DNA from: Ancrocorticia sp. | Lineage (GTDB): Bacteria; Actinomycetota; Actinomycetes; Actinomycetales; Actinomycetaceae | Assembly (NCBI GenBank): GCA_022648165.1 | Contig: JALCLX010000004.1 | Location: forward strand, 62,001-126,000 | Length of the DNA stretch: 64,000 bases | Direction of reading: 5' to 3' | Part shown: one piece after another, positions 57,057-64,000 of the stretch | Position numbering within the stretch: the first letter of the stretch is position 1 | Layout of the letters: each line of letters starts with the position of its first letter | Position numbers and translations under genes: made by a program | Notes under the pieces: model-generated | Seen by the model: only the letters and a program-made list of their open reading frames with translations | Told to the model about the DNA's origin: nothing | The model's database searches: none

Positions 57057-59042
57057 ATGCCGCAACCAGATCAACGATCACTCCGTCCGCCGAATCCGCC
57101 GCAGGATACCCATTCGTGGCACTCGGAAGGCGTTGAAGAAGCAAAGAACAAGGCTGGGTCATCCGGGCACAAGAAGCACTCGTGGATGCGCACAATCATC
57201 TCCATCTTGGTGGCATGGTTCGCCTTCTTCATGCTCTTTTCGTGGATGCAAGATTCGATGAACCCTGTGGTCTCACTGCCCTATAACGTGTATTACCAGC
57301 AGCTAGAGAACGACAACATCGATACTATTTCATCGAATGGCGACACGATAGAGGGCGAATTCCGCAACTCGTTCACGTACGACGGCGTCACGTCAAAGCA
57401 GTTCCGAACAGAACGTCCCACGTGGGCGGACGATTCCATGGCGTCACTGCTTCAAAAAAACAACGTTGAAATCACAGCCGTATCACCCGTGACGTCCACT
57501 AACCCGTTCCTCACACTCCTCTTCTCCCTGATTCCCATCGTGGCCATTTTTGGCCTGTGGTACTGGTTCATGAAGAAACAGATGAGCGGGACATCCTCGC
57601 TTTTTGGCGGCAAAGACCACAAGCCTATCAATCCGGAGAATAACCGAGTGACGTTCGACGACGTCGCAGGCATCGACGAGGTGGAAGACCAGCTTCGCGA
57701 GGTTGTGGACATGCTGAAGCACCCGGAGAAATACACCCGCCTCGGCGCAAAGATTCCCCGCGGCATCCTGTTGGAAGGCGGACCTGGCACAGGGAAGACC
57801 TTACTAGCCCGTGCAACCGCAGGGGAAGCCAACGTCCCATTCTTCTCCATTTCGGCGGCGGAAATCGGCGGTATTCTGGCCGGCAAGGGCGCATCAGACG
57901 TGCGAAGCCTCTTCGAGGCGGCACGCAAGGTGGCGCCCGCCATCATCTTTATCGACGAGATCGACGCGATCGGCCGCTCGCGTTCGAACGCAAATTCGTT
58001 GACATCCAACGAGGATCGCGAACAGACACTCAACCAAATTCTCACGGAGATGGATGGTTTTTCTGCCACCAATAACATCATCGTCATCGCCGCCACAAAT
58101 CTTGCGGAAGTCCTGGATTCGGCGCTCACCCGTGCTGGCCGTTTCGATCGGACAATCACCGTGTCCCCGCCCGACTTGAACGGCCGCGAGGCAATTCTGC
58201 GAGTCCACACGCGCGGGCGCCTGCTTGCGCCCACTATTTCTCTTGCAGATATCGCACGATCCACTCCGGGGCTCACAGGTGCCGATCTGGCGAACCTGGT
58301 CAACGAGGCATCGCTGCTGGCGGCGCGTAAACAGAAGCGCTGGATCGAGATGTCCGATTTTACAAATGCGCTCGAAACGATCCAGCTGGGCGTTCAGCGC
58401 GCCGTTGTCATGGATCCCAAGGAACGCGAACGCACTGCCTGGCACGAGGCCGGTCACGCGCTACTGGGCATGATCCAAAAGGGCGCGGATCCCGTTCGGA
58501 AGATTTCGATCATTCCACGCGGCCGCGCGCTCGGCGTGACGCTCTCGACACCCGAAGAAGACAAGTACGGCTACGACAAGGATTACCTGCGTGGGCGCAT
58601 CATCGGTGCACTGGGAGGCATGGCAGCCGAAGAGGTGGTTCTAGGGGTCGTCACCACCGGCGCCGAATCCGATTTACAGACCGCCACAGGTATTGCGCGG
58701 CAGATGTTCGGCCGCTGGGGCATGTCAGACAAAATCGGGCCGATGCAAGTCTATCCACGCGAAGGCGATCCGCGTGCGGCTGGTGCATCTGACGCGCTCC
58801 TCCACGCCGTTGATGAAGAGGTCCGTACGCTGCTCTCAGAGTGCTACACAGAGGCAAAGCGGCTTCTCAAAGAACACAGTGCACAGCATCGTGCACTCGT
58901 GGAGGCGCTTCTGATGCATGAGACGCTCGATGAGGACGATGCGTACAAGATCGCGGGTATTCCCCGGCAGCCTACAGCCGCCGAACAGGCACTCGAACCC
59001 ACCCCCGCAAGCGGGGGCACACCGCATACCGCTGAGAACTGA
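57057..59042 (+). CDS. FtsH-type ATP-dependent zinc metalloprotease, divergent pore loop
   Basis: 661 residues. Helices at about 44-63 and 140-162, AAA module with Walker A GGPGTGKT, Walker B IIFIDEIDAIGR and DREQTLNQILTEMDGF, then the M41 protease with HEAGH. Degrades membrane and regulatory proteins. Two departures: the pore segment reads AAEIGGILAGKGASDVRSLF where FtsH has the aromatic FVGVGA, and ALTRAGRFDR replaces ALLRPGRFDR. It may be a second, specialised FtsH; a canonical copy would be elsewhere. Ends with a hairpin terminator inside coaE. Confidence 0.88.
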   Translation: MPQPDQRSLRPPNPPQDTHSWHSEGVEEAKNKAGSSGHKKHSWMRTIISILVAWFAFFMLFSWMQDSMNPVVSLPYNVYYQQLENDNIDTISSNGDTIEGEFRNSFTYDGVTSKQFRTERPTWADDSMASLLQKNNVEITAVSPVTSTNPFLTLLFSLIPIVAIFGLWYWFMKKQMSGTSSLFGGKDHKPINPENNRVTFDDVAGIDEVEDQLREVVDMLKHPEKYTRLGAKIPRGILLEGGPGTGKTLLARATAGEANVPFFSISAAEIGGILAGKGASDVRSLFEAARKVAPAIIFIDEIDAIGRSRSNANSLTSNEDREQTLNQILTEMDGFSATNNIIVIAATNLAEVLDSALTRAGRFDRTITVSPPDLNGREAILRVHTRGRLLAPTISLADIARSTPGLTGADLANLVNEASLLAARKQKRWIEMSDFTNALETIQLGVQRAVVMDPKERERTAWHEAGHALLGMIQKGADPVRKISIIPRGRALGVTLSTPEEDKYGYDKDYLRGRIIGALGGMAAEEVVLGVVTTGAESDLQTATGIARQMFGRWGMSDKIGPMQVYPREGDPRAAGASDALLHAVDEEVRTLLSECYTEAKRLLKEHSAQHRALVEALLMHETLDEDDAYKIAGIPRQPTAAEQALEPTPASGGTPHTAEN

Positions 59043-59051
59043 AACGATCCG

Positions 59052-59672
59052 CTAGGGCTTGGGCCGGGAGGATGCTATGGCGTCCTCCCGGCACTTTTCC
59101 CAAAGCCGGTCGACTTGTGGAACCAGCTGGGCGATATCCCCCGAGTTGTCGATCCACACGTCGGCGATCCGGCGCAGGTCGTCACTGGTCACCTGAGCTG
59201 CGATTCGAGCCCGCGCATCTGGCTCTCTCATCCCCCGTTGGCCCACCAGCCTTCTGATGCGGACATCCGTATCCGCATCCACGACAACCCTCAGATCGAA
59301 TGAATCGCGGCGAGGCGATGTTGCGAGCAGCGGAACGTCAATCACGGCTACTCCATGCGGGTGAGACGCAGCGTAACGTGCGAGCTGCGCATCGATAGCG
59401 GCCCATGCCCGGGGATGCACGATGGCGTTGAGAAACTCCAGATCCTGCGGGGAATGGAATACGATATCGGCCAAAGCCGCACGGTTCACACGGCCCTGGT
59501 CCACCGCGTCGGGCCATCGCGCCGCTATTTCACCAACCGCAGGCGCCCCGTCGGCAAGCACTGATCGGGCGGCGGCGTCGACGTCGAATATCGCGGCGCC
59601 ACGTTTCTGGAGCAACGATGCCACAGTGGACTTTCCAGAACCAATCCCCCCTGTCAACGCAACAGTGAGCAT
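59052..59672 (-). CDS. coaE: dephospho-CoA kinase
   Basis: 206 residues. P-loop TGGIGSGKS at the N-terminus, DVDAAARSVL, the RAALADIVF lid region and VIDVPLLATS. Last step of CoA synthesis. ATG 59672 (MLTVALTGG) matches the family start; a GTG at 59681 has GAGG 4 nt upstream and is possible. Its 3' end carries the hairpin that probably terminates the convergent ftsH mRNA. Confidence 0.94.
   Translation of the reverse strand: MLTVALTGGIGSGKSTVASLLQKRGAAIFDVDAAARSVLADGAPAVGEIAARWPDAVDQGRVNRAALADIVFHSPQDLEFLNAIVHPRAWAAIDAQLARYAASHPHGVAVIDVPLLATSPRRDSFDLRVVVDADTDVRIRRLVGQRGMREPDARARIAAQVTSDDLRRIADVWIDNSGDIAQLVPQVDRLWEKCREDAIASSRPKP
59063..59098 (+). terminator. rho-independent terminator of the ftsH-like gene (inside coaE 3' end)
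   Basis: 10-bp stem GCCGGGAGGA (59063-59072) with its complement (59083-59092), 10-nt loop, followed by ACTTTTCC on the plus strand. It begins 20 nt after the ftsH stop and encodes the coaE C-terminus on the other strand. Confidence 0.6.
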
Positions 59673-59729
59673 GCCACCCACACTACCTCAACTTTCGCGC
59701 CATCTCACGCTACGCACACGACGCCCTAT

Positions 59730-59760
59730 TTACCCATCAATACGGTATTGTTCTGGGTAA
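59730..59760. promoter_or_regulatory. nested inverted repeat upstream of the PLP enzyme (candidate operator)
   Basis: TTACCCA (59730-59736) and TGGGTAA (59754-59760) enclose the palindrome CAATAC-G-GTATTG (59738-59750). It sits 28 nt upstream of the ATG. The neighbouring Rrf2 regulator is one candidate to bind it. Confidence 0.5.
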
Positions 59761-59787
59761 TTGCTGTGTCAGTATACAGGAGGAAAT

Positions 59788-60924
59788 ATGGTCAGGCGCC
59801 GTGAGACTCTGTGCATCCATAGTGACCAGCCGCATCGAGACGAAACCAACGCTCTCAGCTTCCCAATCTATCAAAGTGCAACTTTCGGCCATACGGATCT
59901 TGGCGGCACCGGATTCGCGTATTCGCGCGAGAAGAACCCCACGCGCTCGCATCTGGAGCATATTATGAGCACACTCGAAGGCGCCGCCTCCACAAGCGCC
60001 TTCAGTTCTGGCATGGCCGCCGTCAGCGCATGTTTCGAACTTTTCGCGCCCTCTGACCACATCGTGTGCACAGAAGATCTCTACGGAGGCGTCACGCGGC
60101 TCTTCGAAGTTGTGACACAGAAAAATGGCGTCACCGTCTCTTTCGTTGACACCTCTGACCTCGCCGCAGTGGAACAGGAAATTCGCCCGCATACGCGAGC
60201 GATTTATATTGAAACGCCGTCTAATCCGATGATGAAGGTGAGCGATATCGCGGCTCTGGCACGACTGGCGCACAGCCATGGCCTGCTTCTGATTGTGGAC
60301 AACACGTTCCTGTCACCATACCTGCAAAACCCAATCGCCTTAGGCGCCGACCTCGTGATCCATTCGGGCACAAAATTCATCGCGGGGCACAACGACACTA
60401 TCGCGGGCTTCGTGTGCGCGGGCACCCCCGAATTAGGCGATCGCATTGCCCTCATCGCAAAGACAACCGGAGCGGGCCTGGCACCGTTTGACGCGTGGCT
60501 CGTGGAGCGCGGCGTCAAGACGCTCGCCGTGCGCATGAATCAACAAGAACACAACGCCCACGCCGTTGCGCAGTGGCTAACTCAGCACCCCCATGTCACG
60601 GAAGTACTCTATGTGGGTTTGCCTGAAAATCCGGGATTCCGCCAGAATGCCCGCCAAGCGCGCGGAGCCGGTGCGATGATCTCCTTCCGAACGGATACAC
60701 CGCAACGTGCCCAAAGAATGCTGAAAAAAATCCACCTCGTGACTTTCGCGGAAAGCCTCGGTGGAGTCGAATCCCTCCTGACCTATCCATTGACCCAGAC
60801 CCACGCCGACGTGCCAGAACTACTCCGCAAAAAACTGGGCATCACCAATACCCTGTTGCGTTTATCAGTTGGAATAGAAGCTGCAGACGATATCATCAGC
60901 GACCTCGCCCAGGCATTGGAATAG
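59788..60924 (+). CDS. trans-sulfuration PLP enzyme (cystathionine gamma-synthase / beta- or gamma-lyase family)
   Basis: 378 residues of the Cys/Met-metabolism PLP family. PLP-lysine in HSGTKFIAGHND, YSREKNPTRSHLE, SSGMAAVSA and the C-terminal VTFAESLGGVESLLTYPLTQTH substrate motif. Cystathionine or homocysteine/methionine chemistry is certain at family level; the exact reaction is not. AGGAGG lies 5-6 nt before ATG 59788. An IscR-like gene follows, suggesting control by cysteine or Fe-S status. Confidence 0.88.
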   Translation: MVRRRETLCIHSDQPHRDETNALSFPIYQSATFGHTDLGGTGFAYSREKNPTRSHLEHIMSTLEGAASTSAFSSGMAAVSACFELFAPSDHIVCTEDLYGGVTRLFEVVTQKNGVTVSFVDTSDLAAVEQEIRPHTRAIYIETPSNPMMKVSDIAALARLAHSHGLLLIVDNTFLSPYLQNPIALGADLVIHSGTKFIAGHNDTIAGFVCAGTPELGDRIALIAKTTGAGLAPFDAWLVERGVKTLAVRMNQQEHNAHAVAQWLTQHPHVTEVLYVGLPENPGFRQNARQARGAGAMISFRTDTPQRAQRMLKKIHLVTFAESLGGVESLLTYPLTQTHADVPELLRKKLGITNTLLRLSVGIEAADDIISDLAQALE

Positions 60925-61045
60925 CCCCTTTCCGCGGACGGGGGCCTAGCACAGCGCTTTTCCGGGGCCCACACTATGTCAACTCCAGAGTATTATCCCT
61001 ATAAGAGACCCGCGAAAGTGGGATTTAGTCCGGAGGTACATTACC

Positions 61046-61474
61046 ATGTTGGTTTCCACAAAAGGTCGCTACGCCTTGCGTGTGCTCGCCGATCTTGCAC
61101 AACACCAAACCGACGACTACATTCCGTTGAAAGACATCGCGGGCCGCGAAGGCATATCCGAAAAATACCTGGAAAGCATTATCAAAACGCTGGTCAAAGG
61201 TGGAATTCTGACGGGGCTACGCGGCAAGGGTGGCGGCTACCGGCTGATCCGGGACCCCAATCAACTGACGGTCAAAGAAGTCCTTATGCTCACAGAAGGC
61301 GACCTTGCCCCCGTATCATGCCTGAGTGACGACGAACCGTGCCCACATGGCCCCGGATGCCCCACCATGGCGATGTGGCGGCGCCTGGACGCCCTCATTG
61401 ACCAGTTTTTCTCCGGAATAACGATCACCGATCTTATGCCCGAATCCGTGCGCGGCGGAATGTACGTGATCTAG
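61046..61474 (+). CDS. Rrf2-family transcriptional regulator, IscR-like
   Basis: 142 residues. N-terminal winged helix (MLVSTKGRYALRVLADLAQH; ISEKYLESIIKTLVKGGILTGLRGKGGGYRL). Cys92, Cys99 and Cys105 fall almost exactly where IscR has its three cluster cysteines (92, 98, 104), so an Fe-S cluster is likely; the IscR histidine ligand position reads Met108. GGAGG lies 10 nt upstream. The 121-nt gap before it has TATTAT (60991) and TATAAG (61000) as -10 candidates and a GC-rich imperfect stem near 60942-60970 that may end the preceding mRNA. Confidence 0.9.
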   Translation: MLVSTKGRYALRVLADLAQHQTDDYIPLKDIAGREGISEKYLESIIKTLVKGGILTGLRGKGGGYRLIRDPNQLTVKEVLMLTEGDLAPVSCLSDDEPCPHGPGCPTMAMWRRLDALIDQFFSGITITDLMPESVRGGMYVI

Positions 61475-61519
61475 AACTTGAACGGTGTGCGCCCTAGAGA
61501 TCTGCGCGCCCTAGATGCG

Positions 61520-61558
61520 GAATGAGGGTGGATTCCATTCCGGAATCCACCCTCATTC
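61520..61558. terminator. 17-bp perfect inverted repeat between convergent rrf2 and rpsA
   Basis: Arms 61520-61536 (GAATGAGGGTGGATTCC) and 61542-61558, 5-nt loop. It lies 46 nt after the Rrf2 stop and 36 nt after the rpsA stop, so it can serve both strands. No U tract on either side. Confidence 0.75.
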
Positions 61559-61593
61559 GAACTCACGCACCCACATGAGCGCATGTCGTTTGC

Positions 61594-63063
61594 TCAGTTA
61601 TTGGTCAACTTCTCGCGGAGCGCCGCAAGGGCCTCGTCAGAAGCGAGAGTACCGGAAGCGTCCGAGCCGGACGAATAGGAGGACGGGAGCGCCTCTGGCT
61701 CACTCGGCGCTGCGGAACCGGCCGCCGCGTCATCGGCAACAGCCTTACGGACCTGAGCCATATGAGCCTCCCACCGCGAACGCGCCTGGGCATATTCGTT
61801 CTCCCAGGCCTCACGCTGGGCCTCGTAGCCTTCCATCCACTCGTTTGTCACCGGATCGAAGCCTTCGGGGTACTTGTAGTTCCCGTCTTCGTCGTACTCC
61901 GCAGCCATGCCATAGAGCGAAGGATCGAAATCTTCCGCATCGGGATCGATGCCCTCATTCGCCTGCTTGAGCGAAAGCGAAATCCGGCGACGTTCCAGAT
62001 CGATGTCAATAACCTTGACGAACACTTCGTCGCCAACCTTGACAACCTGCTCTGGAAGCTCCACATGGCGCTGGGCCAGTTCGGAGATATGAACGAGTCC
62101 TTCGATGCCGTCTTCCACGCGCACGAAAGCACCAAACGGAACCAGCTTCGTCACCTTGCCAGGAACAATCTGCCCAATGGCGTGGGTGCGTGCGAAGGTC
62201 TGCCACGGGTCTTCCTGGGTGGCCTTCAGCGAGAGCGATACGCGCTCGCGATCCATGTCCACGTCCAGTACTTCAACGGTGACCTTCTGGCCGACTTCAA
62301 CCACTTCGGATGGGTGGTCGATGTGCTTCCACGACAGCTCGGAGACGTGTACCAGGCCATCGACGCCACCCAGGTCCACGAATGCGCCAAAGTTGACGAT
62401 CGAGGAGATAACGCCCTCGCGAACCTGGCCCTTCTTGAGGTTGGTGAGGAACTCACCGCGTGCCTGCGATTGGGTCTCTTCGAGCCACGCGCGGCGCGAC
62501 AACACCACGTTATTGCGGTTCTTATCAAGCTCGATGATCTTCGCCTCGAGCTCACGGCCGATGTACGGCTGCAGATCGCGCACACGGCGCATTTCTACCA
62601 GCGAAGCGGGAAGGAATCCACGTAGGCCGATATCCAGGATCAAACCGCCCTTGACGACCTCAATAACTGTGCCGGTAACAACACCGTCAGCTTCTTTGAC
62701 CGCTTCAATTTCGGACCATGCACGTTCATATTGTGCACGCTTCTTGGAAAGGAGGAGGCGGCCTTCCTTGTCCTCTTTCTGGAGGACGAGGGCTTCAATA
62801 TGGTCACCAACCTTCACGACGTCTTCGGGATCGACATCGTGCTTGATGGAAAGTTCCTTGGAGGGAATAACCCCCTCGGTCTTGTAGCCAATGTCGAGCA
62901 AGACCTCGTCATGATCGACCTTGACGACTGTGCCTTCGACGATGTCGCCATCATTGAAGTACTTGATGGTCTTATCGACCGCGGCGATGAGATCCTCTTC
63001 AGTGCCAATGTCGTTGACTGCGACTTCGGGGATCGTCGAAGTAGTTGTTGGATTTTCGGACAT
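61594..63063 (-). CDS. rpsA: 30S ribosomal protein S1
   Basis: 489 residues with four S1 RNA-binding domains: DGDIVEGTVVKVDHDEVLLDIGYKTEG, DGVVTGTVIEVVKGGLILDIG, KGQVREGVISSIVNFGAFVDLGGVDGLVH and IGQIVPGKVTKLVPFGAFVRVEDGIEGLVH, then an acidic/Ser-rich tail. Four domains is the actinobacterial form. ATG 63063 (MSENPTTTST) has GGAG about 11 nt upstream; the frame to 63129 is an extension. The 152-nt gap before it (to polA) should hold its promoter, but no clear hexamer pair is seen. Confidence 0.96.
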   Translation of the reverse strand: MSENPTTTSTIPEVAVNDIGTEEDLIAAVDKTIKYFNDGDIVEGTVVKVDHDEVLLDIGYKTEGVIPSKELSIKHDVDPEDVVKVGDHIEALVLQKEDKEGRLLLSKKRAQYERAWSEIEAVKEADGVVTGTVIEVVKGGLILDIGLRGFLPASLVEMRRVRDLQPYIGRELEAKIIELDKNRNNVVLSRRAWLEETQSQARGEFLTNLKKGQVREGVISSIVNFGAFVDLGGVDGLVHVSELSWKHIDHPSEVVEVGQKVTVEVLDVDMDRERVSLSLKATQEDPWQTFARTHAIGQIVPGKVTKLVPFGAFVRVEDGIEGLVHISELAQRHVELPEQVVKVGDEVFVKVIDIDLERRRISLSLKQANEGIDPDAEDFDPSLYGMAAEYDEDGNYKYPEGFDPVTNEWMEGYEAQREAWENEYAQARSRWEAHMAQVRKAVADDAAAGSAAPSEPEALPSSYSSGSDASGTLASDEALAALREKLTNN

Positions 63064-63215
63064 GTAGTTGGTGACTCCGATACGGACAAAACAGAAGTTA
63101 CGGATAGATACAACGATGCGATAGCGCACCAGTTAGCAAGTCTACGGGTTCGAGCCATCCCAAGCAAACGAATACGGCAGCCCACATAGCTGGGACAGCG
63201 CTGACCAGGGTGGAC

Positions 63216-64000
63216 TCAGTGTGCTGCGGCACGCCAATTCGGGCCGAAACCGATCCCAACAGACAGCGGCACCGCAAGGTGCGCCGCGCCTCCCATGTCC
63301 TTCGTCACGATGCGTTCGACGGCGTCCCGTTCTCCCGCGGCGATTTCCACTACCAGTTCGTCGTGGACTTGCAACAGAACGCGCGAGGAGAGATGAGCCT
63401 CCGAAAGATCACGGCAAACGTCCACCATTGCCAGCTTAATGATGTCCGCGGCAGAGCCTTGAATGGGCGCGTTGAGCGCCATTCGCTCCGCAGCCTCGCG
63501 CAGCTGGCGATTCGTTGACGTCAGGTCCGGAAGATAGCGCCGGCGCCCCAGAATCGTCTCCGTGTAGCCCTTCTTACGGGCTTCGTCGACCAGCGAATCA
63601 AGATAAGCCCGCACTTTTCCGAATTTGGAAAAGTAATCGTCCATAAGGCGCTGGGCTTCAGCAACGTCGATGTGCAGCTGCCGGGAAAGCCCAAAGGCCG
63701 AAAGCCCATACGCAAGGCCATAGCTCATCGCTTTGATCTTTGAACGCTGAGCCGGAGTCACTGAGGACTCCGGAACCGCAAACACGCGCGAAGCGACATA
63801 CGTGTGCAGATCAGCGCCCGCCTTGAAGGCGCCAATCAACGCCTCGTCACCTGAAAGAGCGGCCATCAGCCGCATTTCTATCTGCGAGTAGTCCACCGTA
63901 AGCAGGCCTTCAAAGCCTGGCCCAGCGACAAAAGCTTCCCGGATCTGGCGGCCTTCCTCCGTGCGTGCATGAATGTTCTGCAGATTAGGATCGGTTGATG
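63216..64000 (-). CDS. polA: DNA polymerase I, C-terminal part (5' end outside window)
   Basis: The frame is open to the window edge; about 260 C-terminal residues are visible, starting STDPNLQNIHARTEEGRQIREAF. Polymerase motif A is VDYSQIEMR, the O helix is RSKIKAMSYGLAYG and motif C is LLQVHDELVVE. The O-helix residue corresponding to E. coli Phe762 is Tyr, as in mycobacterial PolA. The GTG at 63896 is internal, not a start. Upstream of rpsA on the same strand, the common actinobacterial order. Confidence 0.97.
   Translation of the reverse strand, partial: STDPNLQNIHARTEEGRQIREAFVAGPGFEGLLTVDYSQIEMRLMAALSGDEALIGAFKAGADLHTYVASRVFAVPESSVTPAQRSKIKAMSYGLAYGLSAFGLSRQLHIDVAEAQRLMDDYFSKFGKVRAYLDSLVDEARKKGYTETILGRRRYLPDLTSTNRQLREAAERMALNAPIQGSAADIIKLAMVDVCRDLSEAHLSSRVLLQVHDELVVEIAAGERDAVERIVTKDMGGAAHLAVPLSVGIGFGPNWRAAAH

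Noticed and set aside
59773-59778. TATACA upstream of the PLP enzyme as a -10
   Set aside because: It abuts the SD and would leave a leader of only a few bases excluding the SD.

Overview
The window looks like the core chromosome of a medium-to-high-GC actinobacterium, probably Actinomycetaceae (the Trueperella/Arcanobacterium/Actinomyces neighbourhood). This is inferred from gene order and family content (hrcA-dnaJ-rsmE-phoH-ybeY-corC-era, xerD-parA-scpA-scpB-rluB-cmk-der, uvrA-uvrC-rapZ-yvcK-whiA-gap-pgk-tpiA-secG, OpcA, WhiA, a DUF3097 protein) and not from a database match. It is densely coded: 54 genes are called and no gene-free stretch exceeds about 300 bases. I see no rRNA, tRNA, insertion sequence, prophage or CRISPR array.

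Layout. 1-9507: the end of a YdcZ-type membrane protein, then a long minus-strand operon of nine tightly coupled genes (hrcA, dnaJ, rsmE, phoH, ybeY, corC, era, an alpha/beta hydrolase, an acetyltransferase) headed by a CIRCE operator. 9507-20537: DUF3097, the lepA-suhB-trmB-hemW operon, then hrpB, an MFS transporter, tagI and a HAD phosphatase. 20534-27637: the xerD-parA-scpA-scpB-rluB-tyrA/cmk-der chromosome-segregation and ribosome-assembly operon, with an in-frame prephenate dehydrogenase-cytidylate kinase fusion. 27738-32384: tkt, zwf and opcA (pentose phosphate pathway). 32357-39197: a minus-strand nutrient locus (histidine kinase, response regulator, organophosphate:phosphate antiporter, three-gene ABC transporter) sitting between opcA and secG. 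39211-50624: secG, tpiA, pgk, gap, whiA, yvcK, rapZ, uvrC and uvrA. 50769-64000: a large polytopic protein with a predicted ectodomain, a YCII protein, TerC under a predicted manganese riboswitch, uvrB, a divergent FtsH, coaE, a Cys/Met-metabolism PLP enzyme, an IscR-like Rrf2 regulator, rpsA and the 3' end of polA.

How parts work together. HrcA/CIRCE ties ribosome quality-control and maturation factors (RsmE, YbeY, Era, PhoH) to heat shock. XerD, ParA and ScpAB share one transcript for chromosome segregation. Zwf, OpcA and Tkt sit beside a putative phosphorylated-sugar uptake locus whose antiporter keeps both substrate-binding arginines of the UhpT/GlpT family. UvrA and UvrB carry LexA-like boxes.

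Regulatory grammar. Several genes lack a Shine-Dalgarno sequence but have a TANNNT -10 hexamer 6-7 nt before the start codon, which suggests leaderless mRNAs. Operon ends and intergenic gaps often carry perfect 15-17 bp inverted repeats without a U tract, probably this genome's usual terminator form. The most testable observations are the Mn riboswitch with an SD-sequestering hairpin, the TyrA-Cmk fusion with a correctly phased A_AAA_AAG slippery site, the two-component/antiporter/ABC locus with a cluster of GGTCACAG motifs, and the FtsH paralogue lacking the aromatic pore motif.
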